A stretch of DNA of 64,000 bases, taken from the NCBI GenBank assembly GCA_009773665.1, contig WSYE01000001.1, positions 1 through 64,000 of the forward strand, given 5' to 3'. Both the position numbers and the translations under genes were made by a program. The notes under the pieces are model-generated. The model ran no database searches and had not been told where the DNA came from. It worked only from the letters and a program-made list of their open reading frames with translations. Below are positions 26,211 to 34,731 of this stretch, in pieces. Every line of letters begins with the position of its first letter. Within the stretch, counting starts at the first letter, position 1. The stretch comes from Desulfovibrionaceae bacterium. GTDB taxonomy: Bacteria > Desulfobacterota > Desulfovibrionia > Desulfovibrionales > Desulfovibrionaceae.

Positions 26211-28046
26211 ATGAGCACCATCGTATCACTGCGCGACGTCGCCAAATCCTACGGAGCCCGGAACCTCTTCAACAATATCTCGCTCACCATCCACCAGGGT
26301 GAGCGCATCGGCCTCATCGGGGCCAACGGGTCCGGCAAGTCCACCCTGATGCGCATCCTGGCGGGCGTCGAGACGCCAGACTCCGGTGAGCGCACCCTGC
26401 GCCGGCAGGCCCGCCTGGCCTATCTGGCCCAGGAGGACACCTTCGCGCCGGGTCTCACCGTGGAGGAGGTGGTGGCCGAGCCGCTGCTTGGCGCTGGCAT
26501 CCCGGACGCCGAGCTGCACGCGCGCGCCGGAACGGCCCTCAGCAAGACCGGCTTCACCGATCCCGCAGTGCTGGCCGGGAGCCTGTCCGGCGGCTGGTGC
26601 AAGCGTCTGGCCCTGGCCAGGGCCCTGGTGCAGGAGCCGGACGTTCTGCTGCTGGACGAGCCCACCAACCACCTGGACCTGGACTCGGTGCTGTGGCTTG
26701 AGAAGCTCCTGCGTGGCGCACGGTTTGCCTATGTGGTTATCAGCCACGACAGATATTTCCTGGAGAACGCCACCAACCGCACAGTGGACCTGGACCACGC
26801 CTATCCCGAGGGGTTTCTGAGCGTGGACGGCCCCTACAGCGTTTTTCTGGAAAAACGCGCGGATTTCCTGTCCGCCCAGGCGGGGCTTGAGCAAGCGCTG
26901 GCCTCCAAGGTGCGCCGCGAGGTGGAGTGGCTGCGGCGCGGCCCCAAGGCCCGCACCACCAAGGCCAAGGCCCGCATCGACGAGGCCGGGCGGCTCATCA
27001 AGGAACTGGCCGGAACCCGTGAGCGCAACGCCCTCACCGAGCGCGCCGGGATCGACTTCGCCGGGACCGCCCGCCAGACCAAGCGTCTCATGGTGGCCGA
27101 GGGCGTGAGCAAGGCCCTGGGCGGGCGCACCCTGTTCGACAACCTGGACATCGTTCTGTCTCCGGGCACGCGCCTGGGGCTGGTGGGGGCCAACGGCAGC
27201 GGCAAGTCCACGCTGCTGCGCCTGCTGGCCGGTGAGGACAAGCCGGACTCCGGCACGGTGAACCGCGCGCCCGCCCTGCAAGTGGCCTTCTTCGACCAGA
27301 ACCGCGAACAGCTGGACAAGGAGCAGAGCCTGCGCCGGGCCTTCGCACCCCACGGCGACGCAGTGGTCTACCGGGACCGCTCCATCCACGTGGCCTCCTG
27401 GGCCAAACGCTTTCTCTTCCGGCCCGACCAGCTGGACCTGCCGGTGGGGCTTCTCTCCGGTGGTGAGCAGGCCAGGGTGCTCATTGCGCGGCTCATGCTG
27501 CGCCCGGCCGACGTGTTGCTGCTGGACGAGCCCACCAACGACCTGGACATCCCCACCCTGGAAGTGCTGGAGGACAGCCTGTCGGATTTCCCCGGCGCTG
27601 TGGTGCTCATCACCCACGACCGCTACCTGCTGGACACCGTGTCCACGGTGATCCTGGGCCTGGACGGGCAGGGCGGTACGGTCGCCCTGGCGGACTACGC
27701 CCAGTGGGAGGAGGTCCGACGCGAGATGGACAAGGCGGCTGCCCAGGTTCCGTCTCAGACCAAGTCTCAGGCGGACGGGGGGGCTGCCCCTGCCGCCAAG
27801 GCCCGCCCGGCCAAACCCGCACAGAAAAAGCTCACCTACAAGGAGCAGCGCGAGTGGGACTCCATGGAGGAGACCATCGCCCAGGCCGAGGCTGCGCTTG
27901 CCGCCTGCGACGAAGCCCTGAACGACCCCGCCGTGGCCGCCCGGCACGACGAATTGCAGGCGCGCCTCGTACGCCAGCAGGAAGCCCAGGCCGAGGTGGA
28001 CCGCCTCTACGCCCGCTGGGCCGAGCTGGAAGAAAAGCAGGCCTGA
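26211..28046 (+). CDS. uup: ABC-F ATPase, Uup type
   Basis: This 611-residue soluble protein carries two ABC domains and no membrane segment. Walker A GANGSGKST is at residues 37-45 and occurs again in the second half, with signature motifs LSGGWCKRLALARAL and LSGGEQARVLIARL and Walker B LLLDEPTNHLDL and LLLDEPTNDLDI. A Pro/Ala/Lys linker leads to a C-terminal coiled coil (about 550-611) like the Uup DNA-binding domain. ABC-F proteins act on ribosomes or nucleic acids rather than in transport. I set the start at ATG 26211, where homology begins, although the frame is open back to 26046. It follows the hybrid kinase by 35 bp. Confidence 0.92.
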   Translation: MSTIVSLRDVAKSYGARNLFNNISLTIHQGERIGLIGANGSGKSTLMRILAGVETPDSGERTLRRQARLAYLAQEDTFAPGLTVEEVVAEPLLGAGIPDAELHARAGTALSKTGFTDPAVLAGSLSGGWCKRLALARALVQEPDVLLLDEPTNHLDLDSVLWLEKLLRGARFAYVVISHDRYFLENATNRTVDLDHAYPEGFLSVDGPYSVFLEKRADFLSAQAGLEQALASKVRREVEWLRRGPKARTTKAKARIDEAGRLIKELAGTRERNALTERAGIDFAGTARQTKRLMVAEGVSKALGGRTLFDNLDIVLSPGTRLGLVGANGSGKSTLLRLLAGEDKPDSGTVNRAPALQVAFFDQNREQLDKEQSLRRAFAPHGDAVVYRDRSIHVASWAKRFLFRPDQLDLPVGLLSGGEQARVLIARLMLRPADVLLLDEPTNDLDIPTLEVLEDSLSDFPGAVVLITHDRYLLDTVSTVILGLDGQGGTVALADYAQWEEVRREMDKAAAQVPSQTKSQADGGAAPAAKARPAKPAQKKLTYKEQREWDSMEETIAQAEAALAACDEALNDPAVAARHDELQARLVRQQEAQAEVDRLYARWAELEEKQA

Positions 28047-28150
28047 CGCACCTGCTGCGAGAACCGGGATTTACGCCGCCATCCAATCGTAACCACGCCA
28101 CCGTAATTGGAACCCGACCCCTGCGGGGAAACCGGGCCTGGAGGTATGGC

Positions 28151-28651
28151 GTGCGTGAATTCACCGAGACGGAACATGCCGTGCTGCGAATCATCGAGCA
28201 GTTCGGCAACATATCAAAATATCAGGGTATAACTCCAGAGGAGTATCTGGTGGGCTTTCGGGGCGACGTCCTGCGCGGGCTCATCAAGGACGACATCCTG
28301 GAGAAGGTGAAGCTGAAGTCCTTCAGCCAGCGGGTCAAGGGGCTTCGCTTCACGTCCCAGGGCGAGCAGATCTGGCGTCTGGCCAGCCACGACGAGGTCG
28401 TGTGCCCTCCGGTGGCGGACATGGACCTGCTCCTGCGCGACATCTTTCTCCGCACACGCCTGTCCTACACCGAGGAGGCCGTGCCCAAGGCCCACCTGCT
28501 GAAGTACCACTCCAAGGCCAGCCTGTTGGAGGCCTACCAACTGGGGCTGGTGGCCAAGGTCAAGATCAAGCAGAAGCAGCACGATGTGGTGAAAGGCTAC
28601 ATCGCCACCAGCGCCGGATACGCCTGGCTCAGGGGAAACAAGCTGATCTAG
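28151..28651 (+). CDS. Conserved-looking hypothetical protein
   Basis: The 166-residue protein starts at GTG 28151, with GGAGG 6 bases upstream. I do not recognise the family. It is soluble, basic and helical, with two similar-looking segments that could each be a winged helix: ETEHAVLRIIEQFGNISKYQG at the start and LRDIFLRTRLSYTEEAVPK in the middle. It ends GYIATSAGYAWLRGNKLI. It is 104 bp after uup, so it may share its transcript. A nucleic-acid-binding role is only a guess from charge and helices. Confidence 0.72.
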   Translation: MREFTETEHAVLRIIEQFGNISKYQGITPEEYLVGFRGDVLRGLIKDDILEKVKLKSFSQRVKGLRFTSQGEQIWRLASHDEVVCPPVADMDLLLRDIFLRTRLSYTEEAVPKAHLLKYHSKASLLEAYQLGLVAKVKIKQKQHDVVKGYIATSAGYAWLRGNKLI

Positions 28652-28716
28652 TGTGGCGTTCTTAAAATGCGTTCATGCAATCTGTGAACAGAAAGCAAGA
28701 GAACCATACATTTTGT

Positions 28717-28746
28717 TTTTGAAAAACATGTTCATGTTTTTCAAAA
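28717..28746. repeat. AACATG-type palindrome, copy 1
   Basis: TTTTGAAAAACATG and CATGTTTTTCAAAA are perfect 14-bp complements separated by TT, followed by TCGCTACAC. A related palindrome in the opposite orientation lies at 40729-40758. It is between convergent genes and could also act as a terminator for either. Confidence 0.75.
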
Positions 28747-28764
28747 TCGCTACACGAGGCGGGG

Positions 28765-29004
28765 CTAGCGTTTCCGGTATCCCTTGGCCCTCATGCATTT
28801 GTCCACGAGTTCCTCAATACGTTCGGTGCGGTCGCCGTCCTTGACGGTCGATCCCACCGAGCGCGTGACTTCCCAGTCGCACTCGTCATAGTCCCGCTCT
28901 TCCTGGGTCAGTTCCGCGTCTGCCTTTGAGTATTTGTCCCTGCCTCCGCAGCCGCCCAGCAGAAGCGCGGCTGCGGCGAGGAGGAGAAGAGTCTTGGTTC
29001 GCAT
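28765..29004 (-). CDS. Small lipoprotein
   Basis: The 79-residue protein has a type II signal peptide, KTLLLLAAAALLLGGC, with the lipid-modified Cys19. The mature part is short and charged, with DECDWEVTRSVGS and a second cysteine in LVDKCMRAKGYRKR that could form a disulfide with the first. It starts at 29004, with GGAG 7 bases upstream. A 29-codon frame lies directly upstream on the same strand. The function is unknown; it is likely anchored to the inner face of the outer membrane. Confidence 0.78.
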   Translation of the reverse strand: MRTKTLLLLAAAALLLGGCGGRDKYSKADAELTQEERDYDECDWEVTRSVGSTVKDGDRTERIEELVDKCMRAKGYRKR

Positions 29005-29017
29005 GGATCGCTCCGTT

Positions 29018-29107
29018 TCACAGCCAGGTGAGGGCCAGCACGTAAAAGGCCATGCCCGAAAGGGCAAAGACGGCGTCGGCGCGAGAGAGAAGCGTGTTTG
29101 TGTTCAT
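29018..29107 (-). CDS. Possible 29-residue membrane peptide upstream of the lipoprotein
   Basis: ATG at 29107, with AAGG 6 bases upstream, opens a frame reading MNTNTLLSRADAVFALSGMA and ending YVLALTWL at TGA 29018. The second half is one hydrophobic helix of about 17 residues. Its stop is 13 bp before the lipoprotein start, so the two would be translated together. It is too short to judge by codon use. Confidence 0.4.
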   Translation of the reverse strand: MNTNTLLSRADAVFALSGMAFYVLALTWL

Positions 29108-29282
29108 GCCCGCCTTCTACGCCTGACGCCCGGTGCGATCAAGTTCGGCAAGCGCGTCCGACGCGACACAAGGAATAATTCCCAACCGTTGCCCCTGCGG
29201 CGTATCTGGGATAGGTCTTTGCGTGAAGACCCCGCTGGGCGGCGGACTGCCTGCTGCCCGGCAAGCCTCTTCAGGGAGCTGC

Positions 29283-31100
29283 ATGACCCGCAAGTTCGTC
29301 ATCATCGCCATCACCGCCCTGCTGCTCATGGGTGTGATGATGTGGCAGTTGGGGCTGCGCGCCCAAAACGAACTCCAGGCTGTGGCCACGGACCAGTTCA
29401 ACCGCCAGCAGCTCATCCTTGCCCAGAAGGTGTCTCAGGACATCGGGCAGCACTTCGCCTTCCTGCGGGCAAGCCTGCTGGAACTCACCAGCATCTGGCG
29501 CAAGCACCCCGACTTCATGGGCTCGCCCGAGCGGGCGCTGCCGCCGTTCCAGGAGATTCTGCGCTTCAGCGACGTGCTGGCCATCGGGTATGTGTCCCCC
29601 GGCAGCCAGGCGGTGGCGCTTTATAATGAAGAGGGCCTGCTCAGGGGATCGCCCGTGTTGGACTACGGCCCGTTCCTGAACTGGGCGCGTGGGGCCGACC
29701 TGGCGCGCGAGGTTCTGGTGGGGCCGGTGGAGGCTCCGGAAAGCGGACCCTTCGCGGGCAGGACCATCCTGCGCATGGCGGCCCGGCACTGGCCTGCCGA
29801 GGCGGGAACCGACCAGCCCGGTGTGATCTTCCTGGTGGTGGACGTGCAGGCCGTGGCCTGGCGCTACGCCCACGACGTCCGCTCCGGACGCACCGGTTAC
29901 GCCTGGGTGCTGGACCAGCGCGGCTATTTCCTGGACCACCACGTGGAGCAGTTCATAGCGCGCGACGCCTTCAGCGTCCGCAAACAGCGCGACCCCAGCG
30001 TGGATTTCGACCGCATCGACACCATCATGCGCGATCGCATGATGGGCGGGACAGAGGGCGTGGACTGGTACATCTCCGGCTGGCACCGGGGTGATGTGGG
30101 CGTGGTCAAAAAACTCATCGCCTTCACTCCGGTGGACATCGCCCCTGGCCAGATCCCGCCCGTGCGCTGGGGCGTGGCGGTGGTGGCTCCCGTGGATGAG
30201 GTGGAGGACATCATAGGGCGGGCGGCGCTTCGCGAGATGCTCATGGTGGCCGCTTTCCAGGTGGTGGTGTTCCTGGGGCTTGGCGTGACCATGTTCTTTG
30301 CTTTCCGCTGGTCCGCCAGCCTCAAGGCCGAGGTGGAGGCGCGCACCACGGAGCTGCGCGAGGCCCGCGACAAGCTCCGTCAGAATCTTCAGGAACTGCT
30401 GCGGACCCAGGAACGCCTCATCCGCTCCGAGCGCTTCGCCGCTGTCGGCGAGGCCGCCGCGCACATCTCCCACGAGATCAAGAATCCGCTCATGCTCATA
30501 GGGGGGTTCGCCCGCCAGGTGCGCCGTACGCTCCCCGAAAAGGGGAAGGAGGCGGAAAAGCTGGCCCTCATCGAGGAGGAGGCCAAACGCCTGGAAACCA
30601 TGCTGGAGGAAGTGCGCGATTTCACCCGTCCCGCCACCCCAAAGCTTGCGTCCGTGGACGTGAACGCCACGGTGTGGGAGACGGCCATGCTCATGGAGGC
30701 GGATCTGGCCTCGCGCGGGGTGACGCTGACCACCAACCTGGACAAGACTATTCCGCCCGCCCCGCACGACCCCTCGCAGATGCGCCAGGTGCTCCTGAAC
30801 CTCATCAAGAACGCCGCCGAGGCCATGCCCCAGGGCGGACAGGTCACGCTGACCAGCCGCCTGCGCGCAAACACGGTGGAGGTGGAAGTGAAGGACAACG
30901 GGCCGGGGCTCACGCCTGAGCAGACCCGGCAGGTGTTCAACCCGTTCTATACCACCAAGGAGCGCGGCACCGGCCTGGGGCTGGCCGTGTGCTACCGCAT
31001 CATGCAGGACCATGGAGGCGACATCCGCCTGGATTCGCAGGCAGGCTCGGGATGCGTGTTCACCGTCAGCCTGCCGGTGAAACACGACGAGATGGCCTGA
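29283..31100 (+). CDS. Membrane sensor histidine kinase with Cache-like domain
   Basis: The 605-residue protein has helices at about 5-25 and 318-340. They bound a periplasmic domain of Cache type with GRTGYAWVLDQRGYFLDHH. A coiled coil precedes HisKA with His397 in AAHISHEIKNPLMLIGGF. The HATPase has NLIKNAAEAMPQGG, DNGPGLTPEQ and GTGLGLAVCY. I chose ATG 29283 because AGGGAG lies 7 bases upstream and the hydrophobic segment starts there; an in-frame extension to 29133 has neither. No response regulator is adjacent. Confidence 0.92.
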   Translation: MTRKFVIIAITALLLMGVMMWQLGLRAQNELQAVATDQFNRQQLILAQKVSQDIGQHFAFLRASLLELTSIWRKHPDFMGSPERALPPFQEILRFSDVLAIGYVSPGSQAVALYNEEGLLRGSPVLDYGPFLNWARGADLAREVLVGPVEAPESGPFAGRTILRMAARHWPAEAGTDQPGVIFLVVDVQAVAWRYAHDVRSGRTGYAWVLDQRGYFLDHHVEQFIARDAFSVRKQRDPSVDFDRIDTIMRDRMMGGTEGVDWYISGWHRGDVGVVKKLIAFTPVDIAPGQIPPVRWGVAVVAPVDEVEDIIGRAALREMLMVAAFQVVVFLGLGVTMFFAFRWSASLKAEVEARTTELREARDKLRQNLQELLRTQERLIRSERFAAVGEAAAHISHEIKNPLMLIGGFARQVRRTLPEKGKEAEKLALIEEEAKRLETMLEEVRDFTRPATPKLASVDVNATVWETAMLMEADLASRGVTLTTNLDKTIPPAPHDPSQMRQVLLNLIKNAAEAMPQGGQVTLTSRLRANTVEVEVKDNGPGLTPEQTRQVFNPFYTTKERGTGLGLAVCYRIMQDHGGDIRLDSQAGSGCVFTVSLPVKHDEMA

Positions 31101-31303
31101 CGCGCCCGAATGCATCGACGTTCAATTGCGCCATGAGCCTTTGTTGGCGGAAGTTCGGGAAGGAGGCATCCAGGGGCTAGCTTTTGTCGCGTCTTCCGGG
31201 CATAAGCGCATCCGCGTCATGGGGTGGCCGACAAGCCTTGCCGTCTGGCGGGGCAGGCCGCGAAGAAAAGTTGAGATAAGCGCAGGGAAAAAAGCGATGG
31301 CGC

Positions 31304-31332
31304 TTGACAAGTTTCAAGCCCGAGCATAAACA
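31304..31332 (+). promoter_or_regulatory. Sigma-70-type promoter of tRNA-Val
   Basis: TTGACA and TAAACA are spaced by 17 bp, ending about 21 bp upstream of the mature tRNA. The preceding 31101-31303 shows no gene. Confidence 0.65.
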
Positions 31333-31353
31333 GACCCTTCGTTTTGCCCGTGT

Positions 31354-31428
31354 AGGACCGTAGCTCAGGGGGAGAGCACTTGCTTGACACGCAAGGGGTC
31401 GGGAGTTCAAATCTCCCCGGTCCTACCA
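31354..31428 (+). tRNA. tRNA-Val (anticodon GAC)
   Basis: The 75-nt gene has acceptor stem AGGACCG/CGGTCCT, discriminator A and encoded CCA. The anticodon arm is CTTGC-TTGACAC-GCAAG with anticodon GAC at 31386-31388, and the T-loop is TTCAAAT. It lies upstream of thrS, separated by a terminator. Confidence 0.96.
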
Positions 31429-31440
31429 CACGACCCCACA

Positions 31441-31464
31441 GGGAGGCGCAGCCTCCCTTTTTTT
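31441..31464 (+). terminator. Terminator between tRNA-Val and thrS
   Basis: GGGAGGC-GCA-GCCTCCC is followed by seven T residues. Since thrS starts 20 bp later, partial read-through or a promoter overlapping this site must supply thrS transcripts. Confidence 0.92.
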
Positions 31465-31484
31465 GACGCGCAGGGAGCGACAGC

Positions 31485-33422
31485 GTGAATATTCGCGTCG
31501 GTGATCAAATCGTTGAGGCCCAGGCCGGTCAGTCGGTCGGGGAGGTGCTTGCCAAAGCCCTTTCCGGAAAGGCCTACAAGAACACGGTAGTGGCTCGCTG
31601 CGGCGAGGCGCTTCTGGATTTGTCCGCCCCTCTTCCCGATACCTGCACTGAACTTACCCCCATCGCAGCCAACAGCCCCGAAGGCGTGGACGTCATCCGG
31701 CACTCCACCGCCCACGTGCTGGCCGAGGCCGTGAAAAAGCTGTTCCCCACGGCCCAGGTCACCATCGGCCCGGCCATCGAGAACGGTTTCTACTACGATT
31801 TCGCCTTTGAGCGCCCCTTCACCGCCGACGACCTGGAGTCCATCCAGGCCGAGATGGAGAAGATCGCTGCCGCCAACCATCCCTTCACCTGCCGCGCGGC
31901 CACCAAGCCCGAGGCCGCAGCAGTGTTCAAGGGCATGGGCGAGGAGTACAAGCTTGAGGTGCTGGAGGCTATCCCCTCCGACGGCGTCTCGCTGTACACT
32001 CAGGGAAATTTCGTGGACCTGTGCCGTGGCCCCCACGTGCCTTCCACGGGATTCCTCAAGGCCTTCAAGCTTACCCATGTGGCCGGTGCCTACTGGCGCG
32101 GCGACGAGAAGCGCCCGATGCTCTCTCGCATCTACGGTGCGGCCTTCGCCGATCCCAAGGAACTCAAGGCCTACCTGCATCGCCTGGAAGAGGCCAAGAA
32201 GCGCGACCATCGCCGCCTGGGCACCCATCTGGACCTGTTCAGCTTCTCCGACGAGGCCGGGGCGGGCATGGTGATCTGGCACCCCAAGGGCGCGCTGGTG
32301 CGCACCATTCTGGAAGATTTCGAGCGCAAGGAGCACCTGCGCCGGGGCTACGGCATCGTGCAGGGACCGCAGCTCCTGAAGCGCGACCTCTGGGAGCGCT
32401 CCGGGCACTACGAGAACTACCGCGAGAACATGTATTTCACCGAGATCGACGAGCAGGCCTACGGCGTCAAGCCCATGAACTGCCTGTCGCACATGCTGAT
32501 CTACAAATCGCGCCTGCGCTCCTACCGCGACCTGCCCATGCGCTACTTCGAGCTGGGCGTGGTGCACCGCCACGAGAAGTCCGGCGTGCTGCACGGCCTG
32601 CTGCGCGTGCGCCAGTTCACCCAGGACGACGCGCACATCATTTGCCGCCCGGACCAGCTGCAAGACGAGATCATCGCCATCATCAATTTCGTCAAGGACG
32701 TGCTGGACCTGTTCGGCTTCGAGTTCGAAGCCCAGCTCTCCACCCGTCCGGAGAAGTCCATCGGGTCCGACGAGGCGTGGGAACTGGCCACCAGCGCGCT
32801 GTCCCAGGCCATGCAGGCCATCGACATGCCCTTCACCATCAATGAAGGCGACGGCGCGTTCTACGGACCCAAGATTGACATCAAACTCAAGGATGCTTTA
32901 GATCGCCGGTGGCAGTGCGCGACCATACAGTGCGATTTCACCTTGCCGGAACGCTTCGACCTGACATACACAGGTCAGGATGGCGAAAAGCACCGGCCTG
33001 TGATGTTGCACCGTGTCGTGCTGGGTGCCGTGGAGAGGTTCCTGGGTGTGCTGATAGAGCACACGGCTGGAGCTTTCCCCACATGGCTCGCGCCGGTGCA
33101 GGCACGCATTTTGACCGTCACCGAAGCGCATGACGCCCACGCGGCCCTCGTATACGAGCGCCTGCGCGATGCGGGCATCCGCGTCGAGGCCGACACGCGC
33201 AATGAGAAGCTGGGCTACAAAGTGCGCGAGGCTCAACTGGAGAAGATCCCCTACATGCTCGTCATCGGGGATCAGGAGCTTGAGCAGGGAGGCGTCAACG
33301 TACGCCTGCGTTCGGGCGAGAATTTGGGACTGAAGGGAGTGGACGAGGTCATTCAGGCCATCCTGGAAGACTGCCAGGCCCCATTCAAACGAGGAGGAAT
33401 GCGCTATATCTTCTGCCAGTGA
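31485..33422 (+). CDS. thrS: Threonyl-tRNA synthetase
   Basis: This 645-residue class II synthetase charges tRNA-Thr. An N-terminal TGS domain ([14 protein letters not shown]) is followed by the editing domain with [16 protein letters not shown], then the catalytic core with [14 protein letters not shown] (zinc-binding Cys), [19 protein letters not shown] and [18 protein letters not shown]. The C-terminal anticodon-binding domain is complete. The start is GTG with GGGAG 7 bases upstream. Its last 17 bp are shared with the start of infC. Confidence 0.98.
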   Translation: MNIRVGDQIVEAQAGQSVGEVLAKALSGKAYKNTVVARCGEALLDLSAPLPDTCTELTPIAANSPEGVDVIRHSTAHVLAEAVKKLFPTAQVTIGPAIENGFYYDFAFERPFTADDLESIQAEMEKIAAANHPFTCRAATKPEAAAVFKGMGEEYKLEVLEAIPSDGVSLYTQGNFVDLCRGPHVPSTGFLKAFKLTHVAGAYWRGDEKRPMLSRIYGAAFADPKELKAYLHRLEEAKKRDHRRLGTHLDLFSFSDEAGAGMVIWHPKGALVRTILEDFERKEHLRRGYGIVQGPQLLKRDLWERSGHYENYRENMYFTEIDEQAYGVKPMNCLSHMLIYKSRLRSYRDLPMRYFELGVVHRHEKSGVLHGLLRVRQFTQDDAHIICRPDQLQDEIIAIINFVKDVLDLFGFEFEAQLSTRPEKSIGSDEAWELATSALSQAMQAIDMPFTINEGDGAFYGPKIDIKLKDALDRRWQCATIQCDFTLPERFDLTYTGQDGEKHRPVMLHRVVLGAVERFLGVLIEHTAGAFPTWLAPVQARILTVTEAHDAHAALVYERLRDAGIRVEADTRNEKLGYKVREAQLEKIPYMLVIGDQELEQGGVNVRLRSGENLGLKGVDEVIQAILEDCQAPFKRGGMRYIFCQ

Positions 33423-33936
33423 CACCGCCCGCTGCAATCATCAGATCCGCGCCCGCGAGGTGCGGGTGATCGCTGACGACGGCTCGCAATTGGGTATCAT
33501 CCCCACCAGCGAAGCCCTTCGACTGGCCCAGGAAAAGGGTCTGGACCTTGTCGAAGTCGCCGCCGCCGCCGACCCCCCTGTCTGCCGAATCATGGACTAT
33601 GGCAAGTTCAAGTATCAGCAGCAGAAAAAGCAGCAGGAAGCCAAGAAGAAGTCCACCGTCATCCTTGTGAAGGAAATCAAAGTCCGGCCCAAGACAGACG
33701 AACACGACTACATGACCAAGCTCAAGCACATTCGCCGCTTCCTGGAAGAGGGCGACCGCTGCAAGGTCTCCGTGTTCTTCCGTGGCCGCGAAGTTGTCCA
33801 CAAGGACCGTGGCGCCGCCATCCTGGCGCGCATCGTGGTGGATCTCGGCGACCTGGCCAAGGTGGAACAGGAGCCCCGGTTCGAGGGACGCATCATGAAT
33901 ATGATGCTGGCCCCCACCGTGAAAAAGAAGCCATAG
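33406..33936 (+). CDS. infC: Translation initiation factor IF-3, AUA start
   Basis: The 176-residue factor binds the 30S subunit and proofreads start codons. The recognisable sequence begins [19 protein letters not shown], and family length requires a start upstream of the first GTG (33460). The only codon with a good site is ATA at 33406, 8 bases after AGGAGG (33392-33397). No ATG, GTG or TTG exists in frame there. IF-3 genes commonly use rare start codons so that IF-3 represses its own synthesis; AUU in E. coli is the classic case. The start overlaps the thrS end by 17 bp. The linker region is lysine-rich. Confidence 0.88.
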   Translation: MSSASDTARCNHQIRAREVRVIADDGSQLGIIPTSEALRLAQEKGLDLVEVAAAADPPVCRIMDYGKFKYQQQKKQQEAKKKSTVILVKEIKVRPKTDEHDYMTKLKHIRRFLEEGDRCKVSVFFRGREVVHKDRGAAILARIVVDLGDLAKVEQEPRFEGRIMNMMLAPTVKKKP

Positions 33937-33954
33937 GCGCATATATAATTTTCC

Positions 33955-33997
33955 GCAGGCCACGGCCTGCAGCCCGTCCCGGAAATCCGGGGCGGGC
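33955..33997 (+). promoter_or_regulatory. Paired hairpins between infC and rpmI
   Basis: GCAGGCC-AC-GGCCTGC is directly followed by a 12-bp stem, GCCCGTCCCGGA/TCCGGGGCGGGC, and then TATTTT. This looks like a terminator or attenuator in front of rpmI-rplT. In many bacteria ribosomal protein L20 regulates at this position; whether L20 acts here is inferred only. Confidence 0.55.
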
Positions 33998-34017
33998 CGT
34001 ATTTTCAGGAGGATCAC

Positions 34018-34215
34018 ATGCCCAAGATCAAGACCAATAAATGCGCGGCGAAACGCTTTACCACCACCGGCACCGGCAAGTTCCGCCGTCGCAAGCAGAA
34101 CAAGCGCCACATCCTGACCAAGAAGACCGCTAAGCGTAAGCGCGCGCTGTCTACCTCGGCCATCGTGGACCCGGCCAACGTGGGTGCGGTCAGGCGTCTG
34201 CTGCCTTACGCGTAA
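34018..34215 (+). CDS. rpmI: 50S ribosomal protein L35
   Basis: This 65-residue, very basic protein has the family start MPKIKTNKCAAKRFTTTGTG and the KRHILTKKTAKRKR core. AGGAGG lies 6 bases before the ATG. It sits in the conserved order infC-rpmI-rplT. Confidence 0.98.
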   Translation: MPKIKTNKCAAKRFTTTGTGKFRRRKQNKRHILTKKTAKRKRALSTSAIVDPANVGAVRRLLPYA

Positions 34216-34308
34216 GGCGCGGGCGTTGCTGGGGCGCTGCCCCAGACCCTGCTGCCGCATGGACGGTGCTCGACGCGAAGCTGCTTAAAAAGTTTTTGAA
34301 GGAGAGCT

Positions 34309-34342
34309 CGAGAGGAAACTTTTTTCAAAAAGTTTCCTCTCG
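34309..34342 (+). promoter_or_regulatory. Perfect 16-bp hairpin in the rpmI-rplT gap
   Basis: CGAGAGGAAACTTTTT pairs exactly with AAAAAGTTTCCTCTCG around TC, 33 bp before rplT. Upstream AAAAAGTTTTT at 34277-34287 can pair with the left arm instead, giving an alternative fold. Just after rpmI lies another stem, CTGGGGC/GCCCCAG. The sequence could be an L20-responsive leader or a dispersed intergenic repeat; similar T/A-rich hairpins recur in Desulfovibrio as I remember them. Confidence 0.6.
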
Positions 34343-34374
34343 ATTCCTCTCTTCTCACTCAGGAGGACTACCCC

Positions 34375-34731
34375 ATGCGTGTCAAACGCGGACAGGCCGC
34401 CCATAAGCGGCACAAGAAGTATTTGAAGTTGGCCAAGGGCTTCGTCGGCGCCCGTTCGGTGCTGTACGAAACCGCCCGCGAGAACGTCGAGCGCGCCATG
34501 GCCTACGCCTACCGCGACCGCAAGGTTAAGAAGCGCGAGTTCCGCAAGCTGTGGATCATGCGCATCAACGCCGCCGCCCGCGAGAACGGCATAAGCTACG
34601 GCAAGTTCATTCACGGCCTGTCGCTGGCCGGCATCGAGCTGGACCGCAAGGTTCTGGCTGACATGGCTGTTCGCGAGAAGGCCGACTTCGCCAAGCTGGC
34701 CGAAGTCGCCAAAGCCAAGGTGAGCGTGTGA
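34375..34731 (+). CDS. rplT: 50S ribosomal protein L20
   Basis: This 118-residue 23S rRNA-binding protein is needed for early 50S assembly and is a known autoregulator of its operon in other bacteria. It begins [20 protein letters not shown], with [20 protein letters not shown] in the middle. AGGAGG lies 10 bases upstream. The last 4 bp overlap the GTG start of pheS. Confidence 0.98.
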   Translation: MRVKRGQAAHKRHKKYLKLAKGFVGARSVLYETARENVERAMAYAYRDRKVKKREFRKLWIMRINAAARENGISYGKFIHGLSLAGIELDRKVLADMAVREKADFAKLAEVAKAKVSV

